Shown here piece by piece: positions 37,121 to 47,093 of a stretch of DNA of 64,000 bases (within the stretch, counting starts at the first letter, position 1; each line of letters starts with the position of its first letter). Origin of the DNA: Thalassotalea psychrophila (GTDB lineage: Bacteria > Pseudomonadota > Gammaproteobacteria > Enterobacterales > Alteromonadaceae). The notes below the pieces were generated by a model that was not told the origin of the DNA, made no database searches, and saw only the letters and a list, made by a program, of their open reading frames with translations. The stretch is taken from positions 620,001 through 684,000 of the forward strand of contig NZ_CP134145.1 of assembly GCF_031583595.1 (NCBI RefSeq), given 5' to 3'. Made by a program: the position numbers and the translations under genes.

Positions 37121-37966
37121 TTACTTGGTCATTTCACGGTGACGAATCTGTATATCTTTGTGTTCTTTTTTAAATTGTTTTGCTAGTGTCTCAGCAATAT
37201 AAACACTTCGGTGTTGACCGCCAGTACAACCAACAGCTATGGTTAAATACGTACGATTGTTACGCTCTAGATGAGGCAACCAAGTCATCATAAAAGAATT
37301 GATTTGCCAAATAAATTTAGTAACTATCGGTTGGCTTGCTAAAAAGTCTTGTACCGGCTGGTCTAATCCGTTGTATGCTTTTAAACCTTCTTCCCAAAAA
37401 GGATTAGGTAAAAATCTTGCATCGAAAACATAATCTGCATCAGATGGCACACCATATTTAAAACCAAACGACTCAAATACAATTACCAAATTACCTGTAG
37501 TGGAACCTAGTACTCTTTCTCGCACTAAATCGGCAAGTTGATGCGGAGTTAGTTTGGAAGTATTAATGTATAAATTTGCCCTACTTGCTACCGGGTCGAG
37601 TAATTTTTTTTCTAGCGCAATTGCTTGATCAAGAGCCATATTTTTACGGATCAAGGGATGCAAGCGTCTTGTTTCGCTATAACGACGAATGAGTTCACTA
37701 TCATCGGCATCTAAATACAAGATACTTAATTCTACAGAATTAGGTAAATAATCTATGATCTCTTTAACGTCTTCAGGATTTTCTGGCAGGTTACGTACAT
37801 CGAGGGATACCGCCACATTCTCATAGTCATTAATAACAGTATGAGTTAGTGCTGGTAATAGATTTACCGGAATATTATCAACACAATAATAACCAAGATC
37901 TTCTAGCACTCTTAATGCAACGGTTTTACCTGAGCCAGAACGACCACTTACAATGATTAGTTTCAT
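37121..37966 (-). CDS. rapZ: RapZ, RNA-binding nucleotide-binding adaptor
   Basis: A 281-residue protein with a P-loop GRSGSGKT at residues 8-15 and the family segments ETRRLHPL and CTGGQHRSVYIAE in the C-terminal domain. In enteric bacteria RapZ targets the sRNA GlmZ to RNase E and so tunes GlmS and amino-sugar synthesis. Whether that sRNA circuit exists here cannot be judged from the window. It lies between ptsN and ptsO with short gaps. Confidence 0.96.
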   Translation of the reverse strand: MKLIIVSGRSGSGKTVALRVLEDLGYYCVDNIPVNLLPALTHTVINDYENVAVSLDVRNLPENPEDVKEIIDYLPNSVELSILYLDADDSELIRRYSETRRLHPLIRKNMALDQAIALEKKLLDPVASRANLYINTSKLTPHQLADLVRERVLGSTTGNLVIVFESFGFKYGVPSDADYVFDARFLPNPFWEEGLKAYNGLDQPVQDFLASQPIVTKFIWQINSFMMTWLPHLERNNRTYLTIAVGCTGGQHRSVYIAETLAKQFKKEHKDIQIRHREMTK

Positions 37967-37973
37967 TTTCTAC

Positions 37974-38423
37974 CTAATTGTTTACAACCAATTGATGAAG
38001 TTCAGTGGAACTGTGACAACGTCTTACTTTTTTACTATTCTCTTTATTACTAAAAAATTTGGCAACACTGGCCAAAGTCTCTAAATGTTGCTGACAATGA
38101 TCTTCAGGAACGAACAATGCGAAAAAAATGTCAACCGGCTTATCATCAATAGCGTCAAAAATAACTGGCTTATCTGTTGTTAATAAAACAGCCACGGGGC
38201 TTTCACTATTATTGATTTTACCGTGTGGAATAGCGATACCATTACCAATTCCAGTGCTGCTCAACTTTTCTCTTTTACTTAAACTGTCCAACAATTCTTT
38301 TGCATTTGCGCTGCTAATTTTATTCGCTGCAATTGCACTGATTTGTTGAAGTATGTTTTTTTTACTTTTACCCTGTACTGCACATATGGTGCAGTCAGGG
38401 CTTAATAGTTGCTTTAAATTCAT
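37974..38423 (-). CDS. ptsN: Nitrogen regulatory EIIA-Ntr protein PtsN
   Basis: A 149-residue PTS EIIA type-2 domain protein. The phosphorylation site is His67 in GIAIPHGK. PtsN is the end of the PtsP-NPr-PtsN phosphorelay and regulates potassium uptake and other targets by protein contact. It lies two bases after hpf and 7 bases before rapZ in the rpoN operon. Confidence 0.95.
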   Translation of the reverse strand: MNLKQLLSPDCTICAVQGKSKKNILQQISAIAANKISSANAKELLDSLSKREKLSSTGIGNGIAIPHGKINNSESPVAVLLTTDKPVIFDAIDDKPVDIFFALFVPEDHCQQHLETLASVAKFFSNKENSKKVRRCHSSTELHQLVVNN

Positions 38424-38425
38424 AG

Positions 38426-38713
38426 TTAATGGTGAGCTAACTTAGCCTTATGTTTGAGAACTTGTCTATCTAGTTTGTCGACTAATCCGTCAATTGCCGC
38501 ATACATATCTTCATGGTTGGCAGAAGCAAATATTTCACCTGCATTTACATGTAAGGTAGCTTCAGCAATTTGTTGCAATTTTTCTACTTTCAAAACCACA
38601 TACACATTATTTATGTGATCAAAGTGTCGTTCGAGTTTTTGTAATTTTTCATCAACATATGAACGCATAGAATCGGTAACTTCAACATGATGACCGGATA
38701 GATTAATTTGCAT
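38426..38713 (-). CDS. hpf: Ribosome hibernation promoting factor (short HPF)
   Basis: A 95-residue protein of the sigma-54 modulation/S30AE family, with MQINLSGHHVEVTDSMRSYV at the start and HVNAGEIFASANHEDMYAAID in the middle. It has no C-terminal dimerisation extension, so it is the short form, which promotes 100S ribosome formation together with RMF in gammaproteobacteria. It is located directly after rpoN, its classical position. Confidence 0.95.
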   Translation of the reverse strand: MQINLSGHHVEVTDSMRSYVDEKLQKLERHFDHINNVYVVLKVEKLQQIAEATLHVNAGEIFASANHEDMYAAIDGLVDKLDRQVLKHKAKLAHH

Positions 38714-38738
38714 AAGCTTTGTCCTTATTTTGTTGGTT

Positions 38739-40253
38739 TTAAAGTAAACTTTTTCTTTGATTCGATGGTGGTATACCTAACGATTCTCTATATTTAGCAA
38801 TGGTTCGACGTGCTACATTAATACCTTGTTCGCTAAGCAATTCCGCCATTTTACTATCGCTTAATGGTTTTGCTGCTATCTCTGCGTCGACTAGTTTTTT
38901 AATCAGAGCACGTATTGCTGTTGATGAACATTCACCACCATTCTCAGTGCTAACATGGCTAGAAAAGAAGTATTTTAGTTCAAATATACCTCTTGGGGTG
39001 TGCATATATTTTTGTGTTGTAACTCTTGATATCGTTGATTCATGCATTTCAACAGCTTCTGCAATGTCATTTAATACCATAGGTCGCATTGCTTCTGCTC
39101 CATGCTCAAAAAAGCCTTGCTGCTGTTGAACGATACAATTAGAAACTTTAAGTAAAGTGTCGTTTCTACTCTCAAGTGATTTGATGAACCATTTTGCTTC
39201 TTGTAAATGTGAACGAATAAATTGGCTATCTTCTGATGATTTAGTTGTTTTAACCATCGACGCGTATTGATTATTAATACCAATTTTAGGCGCAGTATCC
39301 GGGTTCAATTCCACCACCCAACGACCATTTTTCTTGAAAACACTAACATCAGGAATAACGTATTGTTCCTCTTGTTGTACTATCGCATCGCCAGGTCTTG
39401 GATTTAACGAGTGGATTAACTGCATTACTTCTTTTAGCTGGGGCTCTTTTAACTTAGTTTTGCGCATGATTTGTCTAAAATCACGATTACCTAACAAATC
39501 GATATGCTCGCTAATCACCAATTTGGTTTCTGTTATAAAGGGAGTGTCAGGGCTAAACTGGGCAAGTTGAATTAGTAAACAGTCGGCTATTGATTTAGCC
39601 CCAGAGCCTATAGGATCAAACATATGAATGCGTTTTAACACCGCTTCAACTTCGTCTAGTTCGACTTCATCATCTCCTAAGCTAGATAAAATATCTTCGC
39701 AGGTCACCGTAAGATAGCCACTATCATCAATAGCATCAATAATAGCTATGGCAATAGTCCTATCGGTGTCGGAAAACGGAGTTAACTCCATTTGCCAAGT
39801 TAAATGATCTTGGATAGATTCAGAAGTTTCACCTTGATATACATAATCATCATTACTGACGCCGCCAAGCCCAGTGTTTGATGTACCGGCACTGAAGCTT
39901 TCTTCCCAAGTTGAATCTACGGACAACTCTTGTGGAATTTCATTTTGAGTTAAGGCTTCAGAAGTACTTATTTCGTCATGAGTCGGTTGTGCGTCCTCAC
40001 TACCATCAATAGCTTCAGCAGCTGTTTGCTTACTATCTAAATGTGAATCTGAATTAGCGTTGATCTCTTCTTGATTAGCGGATTCATCAACCTCTAATAA
40101 AGGGTTGCTATCTAAAGCTTCTTGAATTTCTTGTTGCAGATCTAACGTAGAGAGTTGCAACAGTTTTATTGCCTGTTGTAACTGTGGTGTCATCGTTAAA
40201 TGTTGCCCCATACGGAGCTGAAGACTAGGTCTCATTTTTTGAAAAAATTCCAA
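38739..40253 (-). CDS. rpoN: RNA polymerase sigma-54 factor RpoN
   Basis: A 504-residue sigma-54. The Gln/Leu-rich region I ([20 protein letters not shown], enhancer response) is at the N-terminus, an acidic linker follows (about 50-120), then the core-binding region. The C-terminal RpoN box appears as [10 protein letters not shown], with the preceding helix-turn-helix region. It directs transcription from -24/-12 promoters. It lies 90 bases downstream of lptB and heads the hpf-ptsN-rapZ-ptsO block. Confidence 0.97.
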   Translation of the reverse strand: MEFFQKMRPSLQLRMGQHLTMTPQLQQAIKLLQLSTLDLQQEIQEALDSNPLLEVDESANQEEINANSDSHLDSKQTAAEAIDGSEDAQPTHDEISTSEALTQNEIPQELSVDSTWEESFSAGTSNTGLGGVSNDDYVYQGETSESIQDHLTWQMELTPFSDTDRTIAIAIIDAIDDSGYLTVTCEDILSSLGDDEVELDEVEAVLKRIHMFDPIGSGAKSIADCLLIQLAQFSPDTPFITETKLVISEHIDLLGNRDFRQIMRKTKLKEPQLKEVMQLIHSLNPRPGDAIVQQEEQYVIPDVSVFKKNGRWVVELNPDTAPKIGINNQYASMVKTTKSSEDSQFIRSHLQEAKWFIKSLESRNDTLLKVSNCIVQQQQGFFEHGAEAMRPMVLNDIAEAVEMHESTISRVTTQKYMHTPRGIFELKYFFSSHVSTENGGECSSTAIRALIKKLVDAEIAAKPLSDSKMAELLSEQGINVARRTIAKYRESLGIPPSNQRKSLL

Positions 40254-40343
40254 ATTTACATAAGTGTAATCTTATGCAAGTTAACTACTAAATACACGAG
40301 AAACGAATAATTGCTTTAAACTAGCTTAAGCTGATTAACTTAA

Positions 40344-41072
40344 CTATAGCTTGAATTTCTCACCTAGGTAGACATCTCGAACATGTTGATTACTTAAAAC
40401 TTGTTCAGCATTACCTTCAGCGATCAATTCACCATGACTTACAATGTATGCATGCTCACATACATCAAGAGTTTCTCGTACGTTGTGGTCGGTGATTAAT
40501 ACCCCAATACCACGATCTTTTAACTGTAAAATAATTTTTTTAATATCGCCCACTGAAATTGGATCTACTCCAGCAAACGGTTCATCTAATAAGATAAATT
40601 TTGGGTCAGCAGCCAGTGCTCTGGCGATTTCAACACGGCGCCTTTCACCACCAGATAAACTCTGACCAGTGTTTTCAATAATGTGACCAATATTAAAATC
40701 TTCAACCAGACTTTCAAGTTTTTCCAGTTTGGCTACATCGTCGAGATCTTTGCGGGTTTGTAAAATGGCCATGATGTTATCAAAGACACTAAGTTTTCTA
40801 AAAATTGACGCTTCTTGCGGGAGATAACCTATGCCTTGACGAGCTCTTTCATGCATAGGTAATAAGGTTAAATCTTGATCATTTAACACGACAGAGCCTT
40901 CGTCACTTGGTACTAAACCAACGATCATATAAAACGAAGTGGTTTTACCTGCACCATTAGGGCCTAATAGACCTACTATTTGTCCTGAGTTAACCGTTAA
41001 GCTGACACTCTTTACTACTTTTCGGCCGCTATAGGATTTAGCAAGGTTTTGTGCTTTTAGGGTTGCCGTCAT
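40344..41072 (-). CDS. lptB: LPS export ABC transporter ATPase LptB
   Basis: A 242-residue ABC ATPase. Walker A is GPNGAGKT (residues 37-44), the signature [15 protein letters not shown], and Walker [14 protein letters not shown]. LptB with LptFG extracts LPS from the inner membrane and pushes it along the Lpt bridge. It is one base downstream of lptA, so the two are co-expressed; lptFG are not in this window. Confidence 0.97.
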   Translation of the reverse strand: MTATLKAQNLAKSYSGRKVVKSVSLTVNSGQIVGLLGPNGAGKTTSFYMIVGLVPSDEGSVVLNDQDLTLLPMHERARQGIGYLPQEASIFRKLSVFDNIMAILQTRKDLDDVAKLEKLESLVEDFNIGHIIENTGQSLSGGERRRVEIARALAADPKFILLDEPFAGVDPISVGDIKKIILQLKDRGIGVLITDHNVRETLDVCEHAYIVSHGELIAEGNAEQVLSNQHVRDVYLGEKFKL

Positions 41073-41073
41073 A

Positions 41074-41655
41074 TTATTGTTCTTTATCTTGCTCTACTGA
41101 ATTGTTAATTTTAGATTCAACATCTTGTGTTTCTTCTTTAACTTCTGGTTTCACTTCAGGCTTTAAAATTGTTGTTACAGTACTGGCACTTTCTGCGCTT
41201 AGTTGTTCTGTTGCTATGTTGTAAGTGATTATGTCACCTTTTACCATACTGCCTTCTTGGCTAACTGATGCATTGCCTTTTATGGTAATTGTTTGCGTGG
41301 CTGGTGAATATGAAACTTCATCTGCTTGTAATTCAATTTTTTGGCCATCATCAAGAATTTGGCTAAACCGTGCAGGTTTTCCTGTAGCCAAGTAGTTCTT
41401 AAGATCCGTACCTTCTTGATTTGTTACCTTCACCACGTCTGCTTCTATACTCAGCGTGCCCTGGGTGATTTTCACATCTTCCATGTAACTGGCAATCTTA
41501 TTTTTTAAATCGCTAGATTGCTTTTTTGCAACAATCACAATCTCTTGTTTAAAATCAGCTTCTTCGGCAAGACTTGTTGCTAATGGAAATACTAATGCTA
41601 TGCCAAGCAGTAATTTATGAGGCATGTTTTTTATAAATTGTTTGTACATGTTCAT
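41074..41655 (-). CDS. lptA: LPS transport periplasmic protein LptA
   Basis: A 193-residue OstA-like protein with a signal peptide (cleavage after ...ATSLA) and a beta-jellyroll domain (about 35-155) that forms the periplasmic LPS bridge between LptC and LptD. The start overlaps lptC by 41 bases; ATG codons at 41649 and 41625 are alternatives. The last 35 or so residues form an unusual Glu/Lys/Val-rich tail that is probably disordered. Confidence 0.94.
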   Translation of the reverse strand: MNMYKQFIKNMPHKLLLGIALVFPLATSLAEEADFKQEIVIVAKKQSSDLKNKIASYMEDVKITQGTLSIEADVVKVTNQEGTDLKNYLATGKPARFSQILDDGQKIELQADEVSYSPATQTITIKGNASVSQEGSMVKGDIITYNIATEQLSAESASTVTTILKPEVKPEVKEETQDVESKINNSVEQDKEQ

Positions 41656-42181
41656 TCAAAGTCATTTTAGTGGAATTGATATCAACGTTTAACCCAGAGC
41701 CATACATAGTGAAATCCTTGCCTTTTAACAAGATAGTCTGCTCTGAAGTGATGATGTTATTAGTTAAATCTACATTAAGAGATTTGCCGTGTATTTCTGA
41801 AATAAAATTTGTTTTGTCTTCAGAAATCAATCGTACTCTATCATTGAGCAATAAGATATTATCTTCGCCTAAACGTCCTTGATTTGCGGATAAATGCCAA
41901 ACAGCACTGCCATTTTTAGGGTACAACGTATATTTAGGCGCTTGGAAAAGTGTTTCAGTATTATTTAAATAGTGAGACATTTTCTCAGCAGAAATGGTAT
42001 GAGTTAAATTGCCCATCTCGTCATATTGGCTTGAGCTTAATGCTGTTGCGATAAAGTCGGGCTCATCTTTCGGCTTTACTACTTGCACAATAGTTTCATT
42101 CGATTGTTGCCATTGCATATATCCATAAACAGATAATGAAATGATAAATATAATCGTTGAAATACTATGCAATCGATTCAT
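41615..42181 (-). CDS. lptC: LPS export inner-membrane protein LptC
   Basis: A 188-residue bitopic protein: one N-terminal membrane segment (about residues 7-24) and a periplasmic jellyroll domain. It receives LPS from LptBFG and passes it to LptA. The end overlaps lptA and the start overlaps the kdsC stop, as in the kdsD-kdsC-lptC-lptA-lptB cluster of E. coli. Confidence 0.94.
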   Translation of the reverse strand: MNRLHSISTIIFIISLSVYGYMQWQQSNETIVQVVKPKDEPDFIATALSSSQYDEMGNLTHTISAEKMSHYLNNTETLFQAPKYTLYPKNGSAVWHLSANQGRLGEDNILLLNDRVRLISEDKTNFISEIHGKSLNVDLTNNIITSEQTILLKGKDFTMYGSGLNVDINSTKMTLNEHVQTIYKKHAS

Positions 42182-42744
42182 ATACTGCTGCCTTTAGCAT
42201 TTTGTAATGTGTTTTGACTTTGCATGATCAGATCACAAAGTTCTCTGACTGCACCAAAACCGCCCTTAATAAAGGTAACATAATTTGCGCCTTGTTTAAC
42301 TAACGGGTGAGCATCATTAACTGCAACTCCTAACCCGACAGCTTCGATACAAGGCAAGTCTGGAACGTCGTCACCTATATAGGCAATTTGTTCGTTAGTA
42401 AGTTCCAAGTTTTTTGCGATCTTCATTAATGCCGGTAATTTATCTTCTTCACCTTGAATAATAAATTTTACTCCTAGGGCGGTCATACGTTTTTCAACGA
42501 TATTAGATTGTCTACCGGTAATTACTGCAACGTCGACTCCATTTTGACCTAAGGCTTTAATGCCAAAACCATCTTTAGTGTTAAATGCTTTTAGCTCTTC
42601 GCCATCGTTACCTAAATAAATACGTCCATCAGAAAATACACCATCCACATCACAAACTAACAACTTGATTTGTGCTGCTTGGCTAAGAATATTGCTATCT
42701 ACTTGCCCATAAAGGGTGTTAGTTAAAGAGTTTGGCTGGTTCAT
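42178..42744 (-). CDS. kdsC: 3-deoxy-D-manno-octulosonate 8-phosphate phosphatase KdsC
   Basis: A 188-residue HAD-superfamily phosphatase without a large cap domain (C0 type). The nucleophile motif is VCDVDGVFSDG, with Asp32 and Asp34, and YIGDDVPDLPC carries the metal-binding Asp residues. It removes phosphate from Kdo-8-P to make Kdo for LPS inner core. It is four bases downstream of kdsD and overlaps lptC. Confidence 0.96.
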   Translation of the reverse strand: MNQPNSLTNTLYGQVDSNILSQAAQIKLLVCDVDGVFSDGRIYLGNDGEELKAFNTKDGFGIKALGQNGVDVAVITGRQSNIVEKRMTALGVKFIIQGEEDKLPALMKIAKNLELTNEQIAYIGDDVPDLPCIEAVGLGVAVNDAHPLVKQGANYVTFIKGGFGAVRELCDLIMQSQNTLQNAKGSSI

Positions 42745-42748
42745 TGAG

Positions 42749-43723
42749 TTAAATTACTCCCGCTTTTAAAATATCGTGCATATTCATCGCCCCAATTGGT
42801 TGGTGGTTTTGATCGACAATAATTAAGCCATTGATGCTTTTATCTTCCATAGATTTAAGAGCTTCTGCAGCTAACATTTCACTATTTGCAACAATCGGAT
42901 TCTTGGTCATCACACTAGCTATATTATCTTGATGAATGTTTACCTCCTCATCAAGGATACGTCGTAAATCACCATCGGTAAATAATCCTGTTAAAATTCC
43001 GCTTGAATTTACTACGGCAGTCATACCTAAGCCTTTGCTTGAGATCTCTACCAAAGCGTCTTTTATAAGGGCTGTTTCATCAATGACAGGTAAGCGTTCG
43101 CCACTATGCATAATGTCAGACAAACGTAATAACAAGCGTTTACCTAAACTACCGCCGGGATGTGATAAGGCGAAGTCATCGGCAGTAAAGCCTTTAGCAT
43201 TTAATAACGCTACTGCTAGTGCATCGCCCATTACCAATGTTGCAGTTGTACTAGATGTTGGCGCCAAACCCAATGGGCATGCTTCTTGCGGGACATCGAT
43301 ACAAATATGCACGTCAGCGAGTTTTGCTAATGTAGACTGGGTGTTACCTGACATAGCGATTAACTTTGCACCAATGCGTTTTATTACTGGTAGTATTGCT
43401 AATACTTCACCAGTTTCACCTGAATTGGAAATTGTCAGTACTACATCTTGGCTTGTGACCATACCTAGGTCGCCATGGCTCGCTTCACCAGGGTGGACAA
43501 AAAATGCAGGAGTTCCTGTACTTGCTAGTGTGGCAGCAATCTTTCCGCCTATGTGGCCTGATTTTCCCATACCGATGACAATGACTCTACCACTGCAATC
43601 GAACATATATTGACACGCTTTGGCAAAATGCTCATCAATATAAGTATGCAAGTTAGCAACTGCTTTTGTTTCTATATCGATAACTTGCGCGGCAAGTTCT
43701 TTAAATTTACTAGCGTGGGGCAT
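42749..43723 (-). CDS. kdsD: D-arabinose 5-phosphate isomerase KdsD
   Basis: A 324-residue protein with an N-terminal SIS domain (about 35-175, with GMGKSGHIGGKIAATLASTG) and two C-terminal CBS domains (about 205-320). It converts ribulose-5-P into arabinose-5-P, the first step of Kdo synthesis. Located 12 bases downstream of the yrbG antiporter, as in E. coli, which supports KdsD rather than its paralogue GutQ. Confidence 0.96.
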   Translation of the reverse strand: MPHASKFKELAAQVIDIETKAVANLHTYIDEHFAKACQYMFDCSGRVIVIGMGKSGHIGGKIAATLASTGTPAFFVHPGEASHGDLGMVTSQDVVLTISNSGETGEVLAILPVIKRIGAKLIAMSGNTQSTLAKLADVHICIDVPQEACPLGLAPTSSTTATLVMGDALAVALLNAKGFTADDFALSHPGGSLGKRLLLRLSDIMHSGERLPVIDETALIKDALVEISSKGLGMTAVVNSSGILTGLFTDGDLRRILDEEVNIHQDNIASVMTKNPIVANSEMLAAEALKSMEDKSINGLIIVDQNHQPIGAMNMHDILKAGVI

Positions 43724-43735
43724 TCATAATCTCAC

Positions 43736-44713
43736 TTAAATAAACTGATTAAAGATTAGGTATTGATAAACAATAAAGCCAATAAACAATACCAATCCTT
43801 TTAAACGGGTAATTCTAAATTGCCCACTTAAACTAAAACATAACAAGAATACTAAAAAGGTTATTCCTAACATGTAAGGAATATCACGAGAAGCTACTTC
43901 ACTATCAACAGCTCCAGGCGCAATTAGAGCGGGTAACGCTAAAACAGCTAAAATATTGAAAATATTTGAACCGATGATATTACCTAAGGCTAAATCATCC
44001 TCTTTCTTGATTAAACTCATAATGCTTGCTGCAAGTTCGGGCAAGCTGGTGCCAATTGCAATAATGGTTAAACCAATCACTAAATCGCTAATGCCGACAG
44101 ATTTAGCAATGACAGTTGCCGACTCAACTAAAAAGTGGGCACTTAGTGGTAATAATATAATACCGAAGGTGAGCCAGAAAAACGCATTAGATGAACTTAC
44201 ATTTTCGGGGATGTCCAATTCTGCTTCGAGGACTAGGGGGTCATCCATTTTATTATTTTTACTTTGACGTAATGTGACAATCAATAGAGTGACGATAAAT
44301 AACACAAAACCAGTCATTAGTACCACACCTTCAGTAAAAGTGAAGTTAAGGTCAAATAACATATAACTGGCAATAATGGTTATGACTAACAGGATTGGTA
44401 TTTCACGTTTTAAGGTAAGTGAGGAAACAATCAAAGGCTTGAACATAGCCGTTAACCCTAGCACTAAGGCCACATTGGTTATGTTAGATCCAATAGCATT
44501 ACCAATGGCGGTGTCAGGCGAACCCTGCATGGCAGCCGTTGCCGCTACCAACATTTCTGGTGCTGATGAGCCCATGGCTACAATAGTTAAACCGATGATC
44601 ATCGGTGCGATACCATAGTTTCTTGCTATTGCTGCAGCACCAAAGACAAATTTATCGGCACTTATAACCAATGCAGCTAAGGAAATTAGAAGGATGAGGA
44701 TTTCAACGTACAT
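43736..44713 (-). CDS. yrbG: Calcium/sodium antiporter YrbG (CaCA family)
   Basis: A 325-residue protein with about ten membrane segments arranged as two inverted halves. Each half carries the alpha-repeat with the ion-binding motif, AIGNAIGSNITN and ALGNIIGSNIFN, preceded by GSSAPEMLVA and GTSLPELAAS. These features define the K+-independent Na+/Ca2+ exchanger family. It is the first gene of the minus-strand kds-lpt-rpoN block, with ribosome site TTGGAG. Confidence 0.94.
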   Translation of the reverse strand: MYVEILILLISLAALVISADKFVFGAAAIARNYGIAPMIIGLTIVAMGSSAPEMLVAATAAMQGSPDTAIGNAIGSNITNVALVLGLTAMFKPLIVSSLTLKREIPILLVITIIASYMLFDLNFTFTEGVVLMTGFVLFIVTLLIVTLRQSKNNKMDDPLVLEAELDIPENVSSSNAFFWLTFGIILLPLSAHFLVESATVIAKSVGISDLVIGLTIIAIGTSLPELAASIMSLIKKEDDLALGNIIGSNIFNILAVLALPALIAPGAVDSEVASRDIPYMLGITFLVFLLCFSLSGQFRITRLKGLVLFIGFIVYQYLIFNQFI

Positions 44714-45126
44714 TTACTGCTCCAATTTTTAGGGGCTGTTGATCTCTCATCCCCTCTATTTAAATTGTCGCCCCTTATGAAGTAAATGAAAAGGCTTAAA
44801 CTCAGGTTTATTGGAAAAAATTAGATTTTTATCGACATTTCTTTGATTTCAGCAGCTTTAAACTGTAAAAATTAACGTATTTGCCAAAAGTTCAATTTTT
44901 ATGGTCAGTTTGTATAAGCTTTTTGTAACTTTAAGTAATCCATTAACCCAAGTAATTTACTGTATTTAAGAAACTTTTCATTTTAAAGAAAGCTGAATGA
45001 TGATTTCTAATTACATTAAATAACCTTTCAATTCGAGCTGTATACAAAATAATCAGTACAATGTGCGCGATTTTACAAGCAAGTATCAATCATGACGGTA
45101 CTCCCCACGGATAATACGAGAATATA
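44714..45126. other. Divergent intergenic region between yrbG and the Tsx-like porin gene
   Basis: About 413 AT-rich bases without a credible gene. On the yrbG side, the leader can form a hairpin between AGGGG and CCCCT just upstream of the ribosome site. On the other side, TACAAT at 45057-45062 is a possible -10 box for the porin, without a recognisable -35. Promoters for both directions must lie here. Confidence 0.4.
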
Positions 45127-45897
45127 ATGCGTAAATTTATTATTGCACTACTGGCAACGGCAGCAATGGCTGCAACAACAGCGCAGGCTGAATATCAATA
45201 TGGCTTTGCGAATGCTTATTTTGATGGCCTTTCATGGACTAACGGAACCGAAGGTTGGAACGGCGGTGATATTAGCGAAACACGAGAAGATCATATTGCT
45301 TTTGGCATAGAAGCTGGAGCAGGGTTTTCATGGGGCGAAATGTACGGTTTTTATGAAATGGAAAAACTGAATATGGATTCTGATTTACGCTCTAATGCGT
45401 TTAAAATCAGTGCTCACTATAAAATTTATGGCAATATTACTGCTTATGGTCAAGTTTATGACTATAACGACTCTGGTTTTGGTGATATTAGTGAACAAAA
45501 CACAGTTATTGGTGTTGGCTATATTGGTTGGGCGACACCTGATTTTTGGTTTAAACCTTTTGTCGGTGTGCATGAAGTTAAATCAGGTCAATCTGAAGAA
45601 AGTTTTGATGATATTAATGGTATGAATGGTGTTATGGTTGGTTGGAACATGGGGATGAACTTTACCATTGCCGGTGAAAAATTCATGTTAACTAACTGGA
45701 ATGAAATTGAAATTGACCGAAATGAAGATTATGCCGATTACCAATATGGTGAAACCGGCTTAAATGGTGGTATTGGTTTATGGTACGACATCACTGAGCG
45801 TGTTTACACCGGTGTTCAGTATCGCTATTTTCAAAATAAATTAGGTGTTGACGGTTACGGTGATGCAATTATTTTCCGTATCGGTGTGCACTTATAA
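45127..45897 (+). CDS. Outer-membrane channel of the nucleoside-specific Tsx/OmpK family
   Basis: A 256-residue protein with a signal peptide ending TTAQA, then EYQYGFANAYFDGLSW, a pattern typical of Tsx/OmpK proteins. Alternating polar and aromatic residues continue to the end, and it finishes with the beta-barrel signature FRIGVHL. It probably forms a 12-strand outer-membrane pore. Tsx passes nucleosides; Vibrio OmpK is also a phage receptor, so the substrate is not certain. It sits between the two divergent halves of the yrbG/mla cluster and has its own terminator. Confidence 0.75.
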   Translation: MRKFIIALLATAAMAATTAQAEYQYGFANAYFDGLSWTNGTEGWNGGDISETREDHIAFGIEAGAGFSWGEMYGFYEMEKLNMDSDLRSNAFKISAHYKIYGNITAYGQVYDYNDSGFGDISEQNTVIGVGYIGWATPDFWFKPFVGVHEVKSGQSEESFDDINGMNGVMVGWNMGMNFTIAGEKFMLTNWNEIEIDRNEDYADYQYGETGLNGGIGLWYDITERVYTGVQYRYFQNKLGVDGYGDAIIFRIGVHL

Positions 45898-45914
45898 TTA
45901 AATCAATTCATCGC

Positions 45915-45945
45915 AATAACGTTCGAATTTATTCGGACGTTATTT
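45915..45945 (+). terminator. Terminator after the Tsx-like porin gene
   Basis: A 13-bp stem: AATAACGTTCGAA (45915-45927), loop TTTA, TTCGGACGTTATT (45932-45944) with one T-G pair, followed by TTC. The T run is short, but the hairpin is stable. Confidence 0.65.
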
Positions 45946-46198
45946 CTAAAGAACGAGCGTTACTCTCGCTGAGATTACGCCTATATTAATATTATCTTTA
46001 AGAGTTTCGCACTTGATAATAAATAAGTAACCAAACAAAAAAAATTTACCTACATTTGGAACTTTTAGTTAAAACACTCGGTCGTAGTTTTACACTTTCT
46101 TTATAACAGTCCTTTTTCATCGCCTATAATCTATGCAATTACTGTGAAATTTATTTAATTATCCTAATAAATAGAACGTTTTAATGAAAAAAAATAAG

Positions 46199-46227
46199 TT
46201 ATTAACAATTGCTTACTAATATATAAT
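46199..46227 (+). promoter_or_regulatory. Candidate promoter of the mla operon
   Basis: A perfect -10 hexamer TATAAT at 46222-46227 with a weak -35 (TTATTA, 46199-46204) at 17 bases. It lies 62 bases upstream of mlaF. The rest of the gap 45898-46289 (392 bases) holds only the porin terminator and AT-rich sequence without a gene. Confidence 0.45.
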
Positions 46228-46289
46228 GCAGTTATGAATAAGCTCAGGTAAAATCTGAATAATAATGATACTAATTCTCAATACACACT

Positions 46290-47093
46290 ATGTCTGAAAA
46301 TCTGGTAGAAATAAAAAATTTAAGCTTTCACAGGGAAGAACGCTGTATCTATGATGATATAAGTTTATCTATTCCAAAAGGCAAAGTGATCGCAATCATG
46401 GGGCCAAGTGGTATCGGTAAAACGACACTACTTAGGCTCATAGGCGGACAACTTAAGCCAAGCAAGGGACAAATTCTTTTTGCTGGGCAAGATATCCCAA
46501 AACTTTCTCGATCAAAACTGTACGAAGCTCGCAAAAAAATGAGCATGTTGTTTCAATCAGGCGCTTTATTCACTGATATGTCCGTTTATGAAAACATTGC
46601 ATTTCCTATTCGTGAACATAGCAAGCTGCCTGAAAACATCATTGAAAAAATGGTGATGATGAAACTAGAAGCCGTAGGCTTACGTGGGGCTATGCACTTA
46701 CAACCGAGCGAATTGTCTGGTGGTATGGCAAGAAGGGCTGCATTAGCACGCGCTATTGCCCTAGATCCTGAATTAATTTTATACGATGAGCCATTTGCTG
46801 GCCAAGATCCTATTTCTATGGGAGTCGTTGTACGCTTAATTAAAGATTTGAATGACGCCTTGGGTTTAACATCTGTGATCGTTTCTCATGACGTGCCTGA
46901 AGTAATGAGTATTGCCGATTATATTTATATAGTTGCCGAACAAAAAATTATCGGGGAAGGTACGCCAGAGCAAATTCTTGAGCAAGAATCAGAGTTAGTA
47001 CAGCAGTTTATTAAAGGTGAAGCCGATGGTCCGGTACCATTTCATTTTCCGTCAAAATCTTATAAAAGCCAGTTATTAGGAGAGCAATCTTAG
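46290..47093 (+). CDS. mlaF: Phospholipid ABC transporter ATPase MlaF
   Basis: A 267-residue ABC ATPase. Walker A is GPSGIGKT (residues 38-45), the signature [17 protein letters not shown] and Walker [14 protein letters not shown]. It powers the MlaFEDB complex that moves phospholipids between the membranes and keeps the outer membrane asymmetric. It is the first gene of mlaFEDCB; the stop shares one base with the mlaE GTG start. Confidence 0.97.
   Translation: MSENLVEIKNLSFHREERCIYDDISLSIPKGKVIAIMGPSGIGKTTLLRLIGGQLKPSKGQILFAGQDIPKLSRSKLYEARKKMSMLFQSGALFTDMSVYENIAFPIREHSKLPENIIEKMVMMKLEAVGLRGAMHLQPSELSGGMARRAALARAIALDPELILYDEPFAGQDPISMGVVVRLIKDLNDALGLTSVIVSHDVPEVMSIADYIYIVAEQKIIGEGTPEQILEQESELVQQFIKGEADGPVPFHFPSKSYKSQLLGEQS

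Noticed and set aside
42936..43613. 225-codon open frame on the plus strand
   Set aside because: It is antisense to kdsD along its whole length, has no ribosome site or family motif, and the minus-strand protein is a complete, well-known enzyme.
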